A DNA stretch of 54,520 nucleotides from contig JAOPXN010000009.1 in assembly GCA_025965155.1 (NCBI GenBank), positions 1 through 54,520 of the forward strand. Reading direction: 5' to 3'. Position 1 is the stretch's first letter, and every line of letters begins with the position of its first letter. A program made the translations under genes and the position numbers. The notes under the pieces were generated by a model. The model searched no databases. It had not been told where the DNA came from and worked only from the letters and a program-made list of their open reading frames with translations. This DNA is from Propionibacteriaceae bacterium. GTDB lineage: Bacteria > Actinomycetota > Actinomycetes > Propionibacteriales > Propionibacteriaceae. Shown in pieces: positions 7,478-17,255 of the stretch.

Positions 7478-9682
7478 GTGGAGCAGGCGCTGGTGAGGGG
7501 ACTGAGGCTGCTTCTCGCGACCCTTCTCTGCGTGTCAGGGCTGCTGTACGGGACCGGCCAGCGTGCTCACGCAGCCGAGCCGGTGCCGTTGGTCTCCATC
7601 ACGATCGACGCACTCGACCCATCGCTGCCCAAACGCGACGGCACCATCACCGTGAGCGGCCGGGTGAGAAACATCACCAAGGATCCGCTCTACCGGCTGC
7701 AGGCGATCTTCTGGCGCAACCAGGCCCCCATCACCAGCCGCGCGGACTTCTCCCAGGCGGTGGCCTCTGCCTCCAACGAGCCGTTCGGGGCACGGCTGAC
7801 GTCCAGCTATCAGGACCTCTACCAGAACTCCGATCCCTATCTGGAGCCCGGACAGTCGGCCTCGTTCACCCTCAAGGCGAAGGTGTCCGACCTCGCCTTG
7901 TCACCGACCAGCGGCGTCTACCTGATGGGCGTCCACGTGCTCCAGAACGGCAACTCCACCGCGGTCGGGCGGGCCCGCGTCTTCGTCCCGGTGCTGGACG
8001 ATGCGCCGCAGAACATCCTGCAGCTTACGTCTGTGGTGCTGTTGACCAGCCGACCGTCGCAGATCCGTACCGGTGTCTTCGCCGACGACCACCTGGCCAC
8101 CGACGTTGCCCCCGGTGGCCGGCTGTCCGCCCTGTTGGAGGCGGCCCGTCAGCCGGACATGACGTACGCGGTCGACCCTGCGCTGATCGACGAGCTGAAG
8201 ACCATGAAGGGCGGCTACCAGGTGCTGTCCGCGAACGGCTCCACCGTGGCCGGCTCCGGCACCGCGGACGCGGCCCGCTGGCTGGAGCAGTTCGGTGGAC
8301 TGGCGGAGCGGGACGGGTACCGGCTGCCCTACGGGCTACCGGACCTGGCCGCCCTGGCCCACAGCGGCTCGACGTCGGTCCTGGAGCGGGCGGTGGAAGC
8401 TGCGAAACGGGTGCCCGAGACGTCCAGCCTGGACCTGCTCGCGATGCCTGCCGGGGGCGCCGCGGACCTGGAGACGGTGCGGGCAGCCGACGAGCTGAGC
8501 CCAGCCGTGATCCTGCTGTCAGACGCCTCCACGAACGCCAGCGCACCGCTGCTGCAAGGCATCAACAGTCCGCCGATCGCTAACTACAGGTCCACCGCGT
8601 TCGGCGGTGGGCCCGGCCCGGACCCGAGCAACACACCGGTGCACCTGCAGCAGAGACTGCTGGCAGATACCTGGATTGAGGCCAGCACCAACCCGCCCGG
8701 CTCCACCCTGGGACGGGTACGGCTGATTACCAACGCGGCACAGGCGGAGGGCGACGACGGGTCACAGCGGGTGCCCTGGATGAAACGGGCCACTCTCAGT
8801 GGGCTGTTGGGCTCCACCCCGACGACCTGGAGCAAGAAGCTCCACTACACCGACGAGATGGCCAAGGCCGAGCTGAACCCGCAGCAGCTGCGCGACACGT
8901 CGCGGCTGAGCAGGTCGTACAACACTTACGCCGAGCTGCTGGTCGACACCGACCAGGCCACCGCGGCAGCCGACCGGGCTCTGGCTCGGTCGGTCAGCAT
9001 GGCGTGGCGCGGGCAGGGCGATGCGGCCATCAGCTTCATCCGGCCGCAGCAGCGCGAGCTGAACACGATCCTGCGTGACGGGGTCGGACTTACCACAACG
9101 CCCCGGGTGACGACCTCCGGGGCCCGCGGCGTTTTCCCCATCACTGTGCTCAACCGGCTGGCCGGGAGCGACAACTCCGACACCAACGCCATCAAGGTCC
9201 GGATCGGGTTCACCTCAGACAACAGCCAGCGCATCAAGATCGACCCGCTGACCTCGGACGTGATCGAGGCACAGCGAAACTTCACCGGAAACGCCCAGGT
9301 CAATGCGAGCACCAACGGCACGGTCCAGGTTCGCGCCCAGGCCACGACGATGTCCGGAATCCCGGTCGGCCGTCCGATCACCATCGACGTGAAGGTGACC
9401 CAGGCCGGCACCGTGGGCTGGTTCATCGCCATCGGCGCCGGTGTGGTGCTGATCGGGGCGACCGCGCTGCGGATCCGCCAGGTCGCGAAGGAACGCGCCG
9501 GGACAGCCACGGATACCGATGGACCCGGCGGACCCGGTGTGGACCAGCCGACACCGGCGGACGGTCAGCAGCCGGAGCCGGTCAGCTCCCCTCCCCCAGT
9601 GACACCCCCGGCCGTCCCCGCGCAGTCGCCGGAACCGCCTGCTGTCACCAGTGAACCGAGCACCGGGCGCGGCCATGAGTGA
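7478..9682 (+). CDS. DUF6049 family secreted/anchored surface protein
   Basis: A 734-residue protein with an N-terminal signal sequence (LRLLLATLLCVSGLLYG, then an AHA-AEP cleavage-like site). The large extracellular region begins with Ig-like strands (VSITIDALDPSLPKRDGTITVSG). A single membrane helix lies near residues 646-666 (VGWFIAIGAGVVLIGATAL), followed by a Pro-rich cytoplasmic tail. Position between cca and murJ, size and topology match actinobacterial DUF6049 proteins, whose function is not known; co-location with the lipid II flippase gene suggests a cell-envelope role. The start is uncertain: GTG 7478 fits a leaderless mRNA, GTG 7493 has GGAG 9 nt upstream, and the frame is open to ATG 7403. 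It overlaps murJ by 8 nt. Confidence 0.82.
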   Translation: MEQALVRGLRLLLATLLCVSGLLYGTGQRAHAAEPVPLVSITIDALDPSLPKRDGTITVSGRVRNITKDPLYRLQAIFWRNQAPITSRADFSQAVASASNEPFGARLTSSYQDLYQNSDPYLEPGQSASFTLKAKVSDLALSPTSGVYLMGVHVLQNGNSTAVGRARVFVPVLDDAPQNILQLTSVVLLTSRPSQIRTGVFADDHLATDVAPGGRLSALLEAARQPDMTYAVDPALIDELKTMKGGYQVLSANGSTVAGSGTADAARWLEQFGGLAERDGYRLPYGLPDLAALAHSGSTSVLERAVEAAKRVPETSSLDLLAMPAGGAADLETVRAADELSPAVILLSDASTNASAPLLQGINSPPIANYRSTAFGGGPGPDPSNTPVHLQQRLLADTWIEASTNPPGSTLGRVRLITNAAQAEGDDGSQRVPWMKRATLSGLLGSTPTTWSKKLHYTDEMAKAELNPQQLRDTSRLSRSYNTYAELLVDTDQATAAADRALARSVSMAWRGQGDAAISFIRPQQRELNTILRDGVGLTTTPRVTTSGARGVFPITVLNRLAGSDNSDTNAIKVRIGFTSDNSQRIKIDPLTSDVIEAQRNFTGNAQVNASTNGTVQVRAQATTMSGIPVGRPITIDVKVTQAGTVGWFIAIGAGVVLIGATALRIRQVAKERAGTATDTDGPGGPGVDQPTPADGQQPEPVSSPPPVTPPAVPAQSPEPPAVTSEPSTGRGHE

Positions 9683-12600
9683 GCCCGGCGGGGCCGGAAC
9701 GATCGAAGCGGAGCGGAGCAGCTCACACCGGCTGATCTCGGCCAGCATGATCATGGCAGCGGGCACCATGACGTCCCGGGTGCTGGGCTTCGGCCGGCTG
9801 ATGCTGCTGGTCTTCCTCTTCGGCAACGGCACCGGCCAGATCGACATGTTCACCTATGCCAACACGGTTCCGAACAGCATGTACATCCTGCTGGCCGGTG
9901 GCGTCCTGAACACCGTGCTGGTGCCGCAGATCGTCCGGGCCATCAAGGGCGACGCGGACGGCGGCGAGGCGTACACCAACCGCATCATGACGGCCGGTCT
10001 GACCGGGCTCGCCATCATCACCGTCGCGCTCACCGTGGCAGCTCCCTCCATCGTCTGGCTCTACACCCCCGACGGCTGGCGCGCACCGGAACGGGCCGCC
10101 CAGTACGACTCGATCATCATGCTGGCCTACTACTGCCTACCGCAGGTCTTCTTCTACGGCGCACACGTGTTGGCCGGCCAGCTGCTGAACGCCCGGGACA
10201 AGTTCGGACCGATGATGTGGGCGCCGATCGCGAACAACGTCATCTCGATCGCGGTGCTGGTGCTGTTCTGGGTCGTCTTCGGCCAGGGCGACGGGGTGAG
10301 CGCCTTCACCCCCACCGAGGAGCTGCTGCTCGGACTCGGGTCCACCCTGGGGATCGCGGCACAAGCGGTCGTCCTGATCCCGTTTCTGCGGTCGGCGGGG
10401 TACCGGTTTCGCCCGCGGTTCGGCTTCAAGAACACCGGCCTCGGCAAGACGGTGCGGCTGGCCAAGTGGACGATCGGGTTCGTGCTGGTCAACCAGCTGG
10501 CGCTGATCGTTGTCAACCGGCTGGCCGGCAGTGCCACCGCCGACGGTGAAGGTGCGGGCCTGGCGGTCTACTACAACGCGTACGCGGTCTGGATCCTGCC
10601 GCACTCGCTGATCACGGTGTCGCTGGCGACCGCCATGCTGCCGGCCGCCTCCCGGCTGGCCGCCGCCGGAGACCTCGATGGCGTCAGCGCGGAGACCATG
10701 CGAGCGCTGCGGCTGGCCGTCACCGCGCTGCTGCCCGCCTCGGTCGCACTGCTCGCTCTCGGGATCCCGGTGGCCCGGCTCGCCTTCGGGTTCGGCAAGG
10801 GGGCCTCGGACGCCGACTTCGTCGGGTGGGCGCTGATGGCGCTCGCGGTCGGGCTGGTCCCGTTCACCGTGCAGTACATCTGCCTGCGGGCTTTCTACGC
10901 CCTGGAGGACAACCGCACCACCTTCTTCCTGCAGATCGTCATCGCGGGCGCGAACGTAGTCCTGGGCATTGCCGTCGTACTGCTGCTGAACGACCCAACG
11001 CTGGTTGCGACCGGCCTCGGGCTGGCCTACTCCGCGGCCTATCTGATCGGGGTGCTGCTGTCGTTCCGGGTGCTGCGCCGCAAGCTGGTCGGTCTGTCCG
11101 GGCGGCAGCTTCTCCGGCACTGTGTCCGGCTGCTGATAGCGGTGGCCCCGGCCGGAGCCGCCGCCGCAGCCATCTGCTGGGCGTTCACGCTCTGGTCGGA
11201 CAGCCTGGGCGCGCGGATCCTGGCGCTGGCCGTGGCCGGAATCGTCGCCGTCGGCATCTTCGCGGGTCTGGCACGGGCGCTGCACATCCGCGAGGTTGAA
11301 CAGATTGTCGGTACGGTGCTGCGTCGGCGGCCCGCAAAAGCATCCGTAGGTGGCTCTGAGCCGCCGACCGAGGGTGGGCCCGAGCACAACGAACCGGCGA
11401 CAACCGGCGATTCGACGGCCGGCCTCGACGCGGTGTCTCCTACCATCGAAACAGTAGCCGTCGACCCCGGTACACCCACCGAAGGCGACCCGAACGAGAA
11501 CACAGAGCCAGATGTGAGTCAGCAAGGCGCCACCCAGACACCGGTCCCGACGACGGATCTCCCCGACGATGAGTCGGCGGAGGTGACGCCCGCGCACCGG
11601 CTGTTGGCAGGAACCGTGCTGGCCGAGCGTTACCGGCTGGAGGAGCTCCTCGGCGACTCCGACCCGACCTTGACCTGGCGCGCGTTCGACCAGGTGCTGT
11701 CCCGGTCGGTGCTGATCCACCTGCTGCCCCCGGACGACCCCCGGGCCCCGGAGCTGCTGGAGGCGGCCCGACGCGCGGCGGTGGCGACCGACTCCCGGTT
11801 CCTCCGGGTACTCGACGCGGTACACAGCGAGAACTCCGAGATCGGGTCCTACATCGTCTGTGAGTACGCCGTCGGCCAGTCGCTGGAGATCATCCTCAGC
11901 CATGGGCCGCTTTCCGGACTGGAGTCCGCGTGGGTGGTCCGTGAGGTCGCGGATGCCCTGTCGGGTGTGCACATGCTCGGCCTATACCACCAGCGCATCA
12001 ACCCCGACACGATCATCATCACCCCGACCGGCAACGTGAAGATCGTCGGCCTGCTGATCGAGAAGACCCTACGGCCGGCTCCGCCGAACGTCGTGCACGG
12101 CGCAGACACCCCCGAGAAGGTCGACGTCTTGGACCTCGGCCGGCTGCTCTACGCCACTCTGGTGTCCCGGTGGCCGGGTGGGCCCGCCTTCAGCATGCCG
12201 GACGCGCCGGTAGCCGGGCATCACTGGATGACGCCGCGCCAGGTCCGGGCCGGGGTCTCCCCCGCCCTCGACCAGGTGTGTGACCGGATCCTCGGTGATC
12301 CGCCCCGGCACCGTGCCCCGCTGATCTCCACCGCCAACGACGTCGTGAACGCCCTGACCAAGGTCCTCGGGCCGGCCGACGCGTCAGCCGACCTGGAGCG
12401 GCGGCTACGTCAGCCGATCCCCAAAGTGACTGCACACCAGCAACGACCGCAGCCTGTGTCGCCGCTGCTGGACCAGTCCACCGAGCAGATGGCTGCGGTG
12501 GACCTGCCGGACTCTCGAGCCGGCTCGCCGGCTTCGGTCGTGTCCCCTACCTCCCCGGTCTCACCCTCCCGGATGGCCGGCGTGAGCTCGGTCACCACCG

Positions 12601-13313
12601 CGTGGTCGGCCCGCTCGGAGGCGGACATGCCTACGGTGATTAGGAACCCGCCGCCGCCACAACGGACCCCTCCTCAAACCAGAGGTCACCGCCGCCTGGC
12701 TGGGCTGCTGATCGCGCTGCTGGCCCTGGTTCTCACCGGCGGCGCAATCTGGGGCGCTGTCACCCTGGATCGACGCAACGCCGGCTCCAGCGCAGAGGAC
12801 CCGACGGCCTCGGCCGGTGCCAGCAACGGCACCGGGGTGCCCACCCAGCCGGTCACGATCGCCGGCGCCCGCGACTTCGACCCGCAAGGCGACGACCGCA
12901 CCGAGAACTCCGAGGAGGTGAAGTTCGCGATCGATGGCGACCCACAGACCCGGTGGCGGACTGTGAAGTACATCGGCAACGCCAAGCTGGGTGGCATCAA
13001 GCGAGGTGTGGGCCTGGTCCTTGACCTTGGCACCGCCCAGCCGGTCAGCAACGTCACCGTCTCCTTGAGCGGCACCAACACCACCGTGCAGGTGCGGGTA
13101 CCCGACGGCGACGCAGCTACCGTCAGCAACCCTCCGATGGCGTCGGACCGGCGGTGGCGCACGGTCAGCGAGCAGGACTCGGCCGGCCGGACCGCCACCC
13201 TGGCGTTCGACCGAACCGTCACTACCCGCTATGTCTTGGTGTACCTGACGTCACTGCCGAAGGACGGTGACGGCTATCGCGGCGGCATCTACGAGGTCGA
13301 GGTATTCCAGTGA
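9675..13313 (+). CDS. murJ: MurJ/MviN lipid II flippase fused to a pseudokinase and C-terminal extracellular domain
   Basis: A 1212-residue protein. Residues about 20-540 form the multi-helix MurJ domain (TMTSRVLGFGRLMLL, NARDKFGPMMWAPIANNV, LRAFYALEDNRTTF), which flips lipid II for peptidoglycan synthesis. After an acidic linker, residues about 642-890 form a kinase fold beginning LLAGTVLAERYRLEELLG. The catalytic loop reads HQRINPD instead of HRD and the DFG position reads IVGL, so it should be inactive. A membrane helix near 1008-1030 leads to a discoidin/F5-8C-like C-terminal domain. This matches Mycobacterium tuberculosis MviN (Rv3910), whose phosphorylated pseudokinase binds the FHA protein FhaA. 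ATG 9675 overlaps the upstream stop as ATGAGTGA. Confidence 0.93.
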   Translation: MSEPGGAGTIEAERSSSHRLISASMIMAAGTMTSRVLGFGRLMLLVFLFGNGTGQIDMFTYANTVPNSMYILLAGGVLNTVLVPQIVRAIKGDADGGEAYTNRIMTAGLTGLAIITVALTVAAPSIVWLYTPDGWRAPERAAQYDSIIMLAYYCLPQVFFYGAHVLAGQLLNARDKFGPMMWAPIANNVISIAVLVLFWVVFGQGDGVSAFTPTEELLLGLGSTLGIAAQAVVLIPFLRSAGYRFRPRFGFKNTGLGKTVRLAKWTIGFVLVNQLALIVVNRLAGSATADGEGAGLAVYYNAYAVWILPHSLITVSLATAMLPAASRLAAAGDLDGVSAETMRALRLAVTALLPASVALLALGIPVARLAFGFGKGASDADFVGWALMALAVGLVPFTVQYICLRAFYALEDNRTTFFLQIVIAGANVVLGIAVVLLLNDPTLVATGLGLAYSAAYLIGVLLSFRVLRRKLVGLSGRQLLRHCVRLLIAVAPAGAAAAAICWAFTLWSDSLGARILALAVAGIVAVGIFAGLARALHIREVEQIVGTVLRRRPAKASVGGSEPPTEGGPEHNEPATTGDSTAGLDAVSPTIETVAVDPGTPTEGDPNENTEPDVSQQGATQTPVPTTDLPDDESAEVTPAHRLLAGTVLAERYRLEELLGDSDPTLTWRAFDQVLSRSVLIHLLPPDDPRAPELLEAARRAAVATDSRFLRVLDAVHSENSEIGSYIVCEYAVGQSLEIILSHGPLSGLESAWVVREVADALSGVHMLGLYHQRINPDTIIITPTGNVKIVGLLIEKTLRPAPPNVVHGADTPEKVDVLDLGRLLYATLVSRWPGGPAFSMPDAPVAGHHWMTPRQVRAGVSPALDQVCDRILGDPPRHRAPLISTANDVVNALTKVLGPADASADLERRLRQPIPKVTAHQQRPQPVSPLLDQSTEQMAAVDLPDSRAGSPASVVSPTSPVSPSRMAGVSSVTTAWSARSEADMPTVIRNPPPPQRTPPQTRGHRRLAGLLIALLALVLTGGAIWGAVTLDRRNAGSSAEDPTASAGASNGTGVPTQPVTIAGARDFDPQGDDRTENSEEVKFAIDGDPQTRWRTVKYIGNAKLGGIKRGVGLVLDLGTAQPVSNVTVSLSGTNTTVQVRVPDGDAATVSNPPMASDRRWRTVSEQDSAGRTATLAFDRTVTTRYVLVYLTSLPKDGDGYRGGIYEVEVFQ

Positions 13314-13383
13314 TCCCGGCCGGCACCGGCTCGGCCGCCCGGCCGCTCGCTCAGTGCGCAGCCCCCGCCAACGGAAGGGCCTG

Positions 13384-13863
13384 ATGGCTCACCCGCTGTC
13401 GCTGTCCTACAACTGGGTGACGCCGGTCAGCGTCTCCTCGATCGGTCTGATCGTCTGCCTCGGGCTGCTCGCCAACAGCCAGGCGACCGGCTGGGTCACG
13501 GTGGCGATCGTGCTGGCGGGGATGTGGGTGGTGTTCATGGTGGTCGTCTGGCTGCGGACACGGGCGTACATGATGGTCGACGGTCCGCTGCTGACGGTCC
13601 GACGCTTCAAAGGCTTCGCCACCCTTGATGGTCGTACGGTGACGGCGGTGACCGAGTTCCTCACCCCCAGCGGCCCCTCGTACAAGGTCTCTACCCGCGA
13701 CCGAGATGGTCAGCTGCGGCGCCAGATCGTACCTGCGGCGCTGCTTCGCACCGGTCACTCCACCCTGTTCGACTGGCTCCTGACCTGGGCGCCGCGGGCC
13801 GAGCTCGACAAAGGCTGCCGCCGGACTCTGGACCAGCTCCGAACGCGAGGACTGATCCAGTAA
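13384..13863 (+). CDS. Two-helix membrane protein, unknown function
   Basis: A 159-residue protein with two hydrophobic helices close to the N-terminus (about residues 16-31 and 38-56), followed by a cytoplasmic beta-rich region (LLTVRRFKGFATLDGRTVTAV) similar in outline to bacterial PH-like domains, and a basic C-terminus. ATG 13384 is chosen because GGAAGGG stands 6-8 nt upstream; longer readings run into the murJ coding end. It lies 70 bases after murJ and may be the last gene of that operon. No specific function can be assigned. Confidence 0.65.
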   Translation: MAHPLSLSYNWVTPVSVSSIGLIVCLGLLANSQATGWVTVAIVLAGMWVVFMVVVWLRTRAYMMVDGPLLTVRRFKGFATLDGRTVTAVTEFLTPSGPSYKVSTRDRDGQLRRQIVPAALLRTGHSTLFDWLLTWAPRAELDKGCRRTLDQLRTRGLIQ

Positions 13864-13970
13864 GCCCGCACCCGGGCGGTTCCGATAGCCACTGCTGGAC
13901 CGCTGACCAGAGTGCTGTCCGGTCCTGCCCGGCAGGGAATACGGCCGGGGTGGACACCGTTCCGCCAAGG

Positions 13971-13976
13971 TAGGGT
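13971..13976 (+). promoter_or_regulatory. Candidate -10 box for trxB
   Basis: TAGGGT precedes GTG 13985 by 8 nt. That GTG is in frame with trxB, so either the mRNA has an 80-nt leader or a form of TrxB with 26 extra N-terminal residues is made from a leaderless start. Confidence 0.4.
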
Positions 13977-14062
13977 TGGCCCCGGTGCCTCACCCCAGCG
14001 AGCTAAACGACCCGAATATACGCCTGGACCATCTGGTGAAGAACGACGAAGCAGAGGAACTG

Positions 14063-15079
14063 ATGAGCACAGCCGACACTGTGGAACTGGCCGAGCGCGA
14101 GAACCCAGCGGAGCCCCGCGACGTCATCATCGTGGGCAGTGGCCCGGCCGGCTACACGTCCGCGATCTACGCGGCACGGGCCGATCTGAAGCCGCTGGTC
14201 TTCGAAGGTTCGATCACCGCCGGCGGCGCGCTGATGAACACCACCGAGGTGGAGAACTTCCCCGGCTTCGCCGACGGCATCATGGGGCCGGAGCTGATGG
14301 ACAACTTCCGCACGCAGGCGGAGCGGTTCGGCGCCGAGCTGGTGACCGAGGACATCGTCTCGATGGACCTCACCGGCCGGGTCAAGACCGTCACCGACGG
14401 CTACGGCAACACGTTCTCAGCGCACACCGTGATCCTGGCGATGGGGTCCAGCTACCGCAAGCTCGGACTCCCCGATGAGGAGCGGCTGTCCGGACACGGG
14501 GTGTCCTGGTGCGCCACCTGCGACGGCTTCTTCTTCCGCGACAAGGACATCGCCGTCGTCGGCGGCGGTGACTCCGCCGTCGAGGAGGCCACCTTCCTGA
14601 CCCGCTTCGCCCGGTCGGTGACCCTGATCCACCGCCGGGGCGAGCTGCGGGCCAGCAAGATCATGGCGGCCCGGGCGTTCAACAACCCCAAGATCCGGTT
14701 CGCCTGGAACTCCGAGGTGACAGCGCTGCACGGCGACAAGTCGCTCGCCGGCGTGACCCTGCGCGACACGGAGACCGGTGAGGAGCGCGAGCTCCCCATC
14801 TCCGGTCTGTTCATCGCCATCGGCCACGACCCCCGCTCCGAGCTGGTAACCGGTCAGGTCGATCTGGACGCGGAGGGCTACGTGATGACCGAGGGCAAGA
14901 GCACCCGTACCAATGTGATCGGCGTGTTCGCCGCCGGCGACCTGGTCGACCACACCTATCGGCAGGCCATCACCGCTGCCGGCACCGGAGCCGCTGCCGC
15001 GCTGGATGCCGAGCGCTACCTTGAGGATCTGCAGGACGCCGGTACGCCGGTGCTGCCGCAGACCGTCTCGGTCGGCTGA
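14063..15079 (+). CDS. trxB: Thioredoxin-disulfide reductase
   Basis: A 338-residue flavoenzyme that reduces thioredoxin with NADPH. The FAD-binding motif [10 protein letters not shown] lies near residues 25-34, the redox-active CATC at residues 150-153, and the NADPH motif [10 protein letters not shown] shortly after. The C-terminal FAD motif is [18 protein letters not shown] 14063 has GAGGAA about 6 nt upstream. A longer in-frame start at GTG 13985, right after a -10-like box, cannot be excluded. It is followed by trxA after 118 bases, giving the usual reductase-thioredoxin pair. Confidence 0.95.
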   Translation: MSTADTVELAERENPAEPRDVIIVGSGPAGYTSAIYAARADLKPLVFEGSITAGGALMNTTEVENFPGFADGIMGPELMDNFRTQAERFGAELVTEDIVSMDLTGRVKTVTDGYGNTFSAHTVILAMGSSYRKLGLPDEERLSGHGVSWCATCDGFFFRDKDIAVVGGGDSAVEEATFLTRFARSVTLIHRRGELRASKIMAARAFNNPKIRFAWNSEVTALHGDKSLAGVTLRDTETGEERELPISGLFIAIGHDPRSELVTGQVDLDAEGYVMTEGKSTRTNVIGVFAAGDLVDHTYRQAITAAGTGAAAALDAERYLEDLQDAGTPVLPQTVSVG

Positions 15080-15197
15080 GCGCTGGCCGCACCGCTAAAA
15101 CTGTCAGCCGACGCCAGCAGGCTTGGTGTCACGAATCGAGAATCAACAGATGACTGCCGGCATTCGGCCGGCGGTGGAAACAAGCAGGAGAAATCAA

Positions 15198-15521
15198 ATG
15201 GGCGCTGTATCCGATGTCACCGACGCCACCTTCGACGAGGTGGTCCTGAAGTCCGACAAGCCCGTCGTGGTGGACTACTGGGCTGACTGGTGCGGGCCCT
15301 GCAAGCAGGTCGCACCGATCATCGAAGAGCTCGCCAACACCCACGGCGACAAGGTGACCTTCGTCAAGATGGACACCAACACCAATCCGGTCACCCCGGC
15401 CAACAACCACGTCCTCGGTCTGCCGACCATCCAGGTGTACGTCGGCGGCGAGCTGGTGAAGGCGTTCAAGGGTGCCAAGTCGAAGTCGGTGCTGCTGGGC
15501 GCCATCGAGGAGTACCTCTGA
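15198..15521 (+). CDS. trxA: Thioredoxin
   Basis: A 107-residue cytoplasmic thioredoxin with active site WCGPC (Cys32 and Cys35), the cis-proline segment LPTIQVY and the usual ending LLGAIEEYL. It receives electrons from TrxB and reduces protein disulfides. ATG 15198 is chosen because GGAGAA lies 6 nt upstream and the length fits the family; the frame is open for another 25 codons upstream. It converges with nnrD, 28 bases away. Confidence 0.95.
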   Translation: MGAVSDVTDATFDEVVLKSDKPVVVDYWADWCGPCKQVAPIIEELANTHGDKVTFVKMDTNTNPVTPANNHVLGLPTIQVYVGGELVKAFKGAKSKSVLLGAIEEYL

Positions 15522-15549
15522 TCCACCGCTGAGGTGACGGGTCCCCGGC

Positions 15550-16407
15550 TCAGCTGACCAGCTCAGCCATCACGCCGGGGATCTCGTCCAGCAGCTCGCG
15601 GGCGAGGAAGCCGAGCTTCCCGACTCGCGCGGTCAGCCGGTCCCCGGAACCGGCGTGCAGGTAGGTCCCCCAACATGCCGCCTGGGCAGCGGTGGCCCCG
15701 CGCGCTCGGAGACCGGCCACCGCCCCGGCGAGCACGTCTCCACTGCCTGAGGTTCCCAACCCGTCGTGACCGGTGCTGATCTGCCAGCAGCCGCCGTCGG
15801 GATCAGCGATCCAGCCCTGGCAGGTCACCACCGCCCGGTAGCGTTCGGCGATGGCGGGTACGTCGGCCTCGAGATCGTTCAGCTCGCGACCGAGCAGCCG
15901 ACCGCCTTCCTCCGGGTTCGGCGTCAGGAGCAGCCGTTCCGCACCGAGGCTCAGGTCATGCAGATGCGGCCAGACGCCTAGCGCGTACGCGTCCAGGACC
16001 AGCGCTGACTCCGGGTTCAGCAGCGGCAGCAGCGTCTCGAGCAGCCGTTCGGTCTCTTCGGGGTGATCCAGCCCGGGGCCGACGACAACGACATCAGCGT
16101 TCGAGATCGAGTCGGCCACCGCACTGAGGTCCGCACCGAGGACGGAGCCCCGCTCGTTCTGCGGCAGCCCGTAAACCCCGGCCTCCGGGACCGCCACCGC
16201 CAGCGCGACGGCCGTGGACTCGGCGACGGCCATCGTCAGCCGCCCCGCTCCGACCCGCAGGCTCGCCAGGCCGGTCAGCAGCGCGGCGCCCGGCGTCGCG
16301 GCCGCACCACCGACGACCATCACCTGGCCGCGGCCGTACTTGCTGTGCCCCTCCGGGGACGGCAGCATCCACTGCCGCAGCAGCGCAGGGGTCACCAGCT
16401 CATGCAT
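15550..16407 (-). CDS. nnrD: ADP-dependent (S)-NAD(P)H-hydrate dehydratase
   Basis: A 285-residue protein of the ribokinase-like YjeF C-terminal family, which repairs hydrated NADH/NADPH using ADP (or ATP). Seen in the sequence: YGRGQVMVVGGAAATPGAALL near residues 24-44, DVVVVGPGLDHPEET, LLLTPNPEEGGRLLG, and the nucleotide/catalytic loop HDGLGTSGSGDVLAG. The epimerase (NnrE, YjeF N-terminal) domain is not fused here. The start overlaps the end of the histidine phosphatase gene by 8 nt (ATGCATGA), implying translational coupling. Confidence 0.92.
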   Translation of the reverse strand: MHELVTPALLRQWMLPSPEGHSKYGRGQVMVVGGAAATPGAALLTGLASLRVGAGRLTMAVAESTAVALAVAVPEAGVYGLPQNERGSVLGADLSAVADSISNADVVVVGPGLDHPEETERLLETLLPLLNPESALVLDAYALGVWPHLHDLSLGAERLLLTPNPEEGGRLLGRELNDLEADVPAIAERYRAVVTCQGWIADPDGGCWQISTGHDGLGTSGSGDVLAGAVAGLRARGATAAQAACWGTYLHAGSGDRLTARVGKLGFLARELLDEIPGVMAELVS

Positions 16408-17128
16408 CGACGTCTCCAGGGTGTTCGGTGACCGGCGCCTCGCGGGTTTCCAGGTGGGTCACGTCGTTGAAGGACTTCAGCTCCCACTCCCCGCCGTCAA
16501 GCCGCTGCAGATGGGTGAGCGACACGTTGAGCACGGGCGTCTGGTGCCCGATCTCCAGAATCATCGACTCGGAGAGACGCTCGCAGACGTAGCGGATGGC
16601 CAGCACCACGGCGTCGTGGCAGACGATCAGTGTCCGTTCGCTGGGAGCCTCGCGGTCCAGATCGTGTAGGAACGACCGGATCCGCAGGATCAGGTCGGCG
16701 TACGACTCGCCTCCGGGTGGGCGGTGGTAGAACTTGCCCAGCCACCGCCGGCGGTCCGCCTCGCCGGGGAAGCGCGCCTCGACGCCGCCGAACGTCAGCA
16801 GGTCCAGCACGCCCAGCTCGCGGTCCCGCAACCGCTCGTCCACCAGGATCGGCAGGTCGATGCCGGCAACCTTGAGGGCGATCTCAGCCGTCTGGATGGC
16901 CCGGAGATAGGGCGAGCACCAGACCCGGGTCGGGCGCGTGGCCGGATCCTCCTGCGCCCATCGCTCCCCCAGACTGCGCGCCTGCTCCATCCCGGTCTCC
17001 GAGAGCGGCACGTCGGCGTCACGGAGACCGATGTCGATCACCTCGGCGCGGTCGACATACGCCTGCGCAGCCGCCACGTTGCCGGTGCTCTCGCCGTGAC
17101 GCACCAGGATCAGTTCTTCGCTGTTCAT
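16400..17128 (-). CDS. Histidine phosphatase family protein
   Basis: A 242-residue enzyme of the phosphoglycerate-mutase-like superfamily. The catalytic RHG motif is in ELILVRHGESTGN near residues 5-17 and the second histidine is in LIVCHDAVVLAIR. The fingerprint VWCSPYLRAIQTAEIA is also present. These enzymes remove phosphate through a phosphohistidine intermediate; the substrate is not evident. ATG 17128 has GGGGAG about 5 nt upstream; ATG 17140 is a near alternative. It is translationally coupled to nnrD downstream. Confidence 0.87.
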   Translation of the reverse strand: MNSEELILVRHGESTGNVAAAQAYVDRAEVIDIGLRDADVPLSETGMEQARSLGERWAQEDPATRPTRVWCSPYLRAIQTAEIALKVAGIDLPILVDERLRDRELGVLDLLTFGGVEARFPGEADRRRWLGKFYHRPPGGESYADLILRIRSFLHDLDREAPSERTLIVCHDAVVLAIRYVCERLSESMILEIGHQTPVLNVSLTHLQRLDGGEWELKSFNDVTHLETREAPVTEHPGDVDA

Positions 17129-17255
17129 TCCGCTCCCCATCGGCCAGGTCCGGGCGGCGAGGCGACATGCATGCCTCGCGGTCTTGTCGCTCATTCTGGT
17201 ACGAGCCTCCAGCGGCGCGTCCACCGGGACTCACGGCAGCGGTCCGCCGGCCGGG

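Noticed and set aside
10137-11972. 611-codon open frame on the minus strand opposite murJ
   Set aside because: Its translation is low-complexity (Gln, Gly, Arg, Asp) with no domain, and it mirrors the high-GC third positions of murJ. It is a shadow frame.
15528-15554. GCTGAG/CTCAGC inverted repeat between trxA and nnrD as a bidirectional terminator
   Set aside because: The stem is only six pairs, has a long loop and extends into the nnrD coding end; too weak to list.
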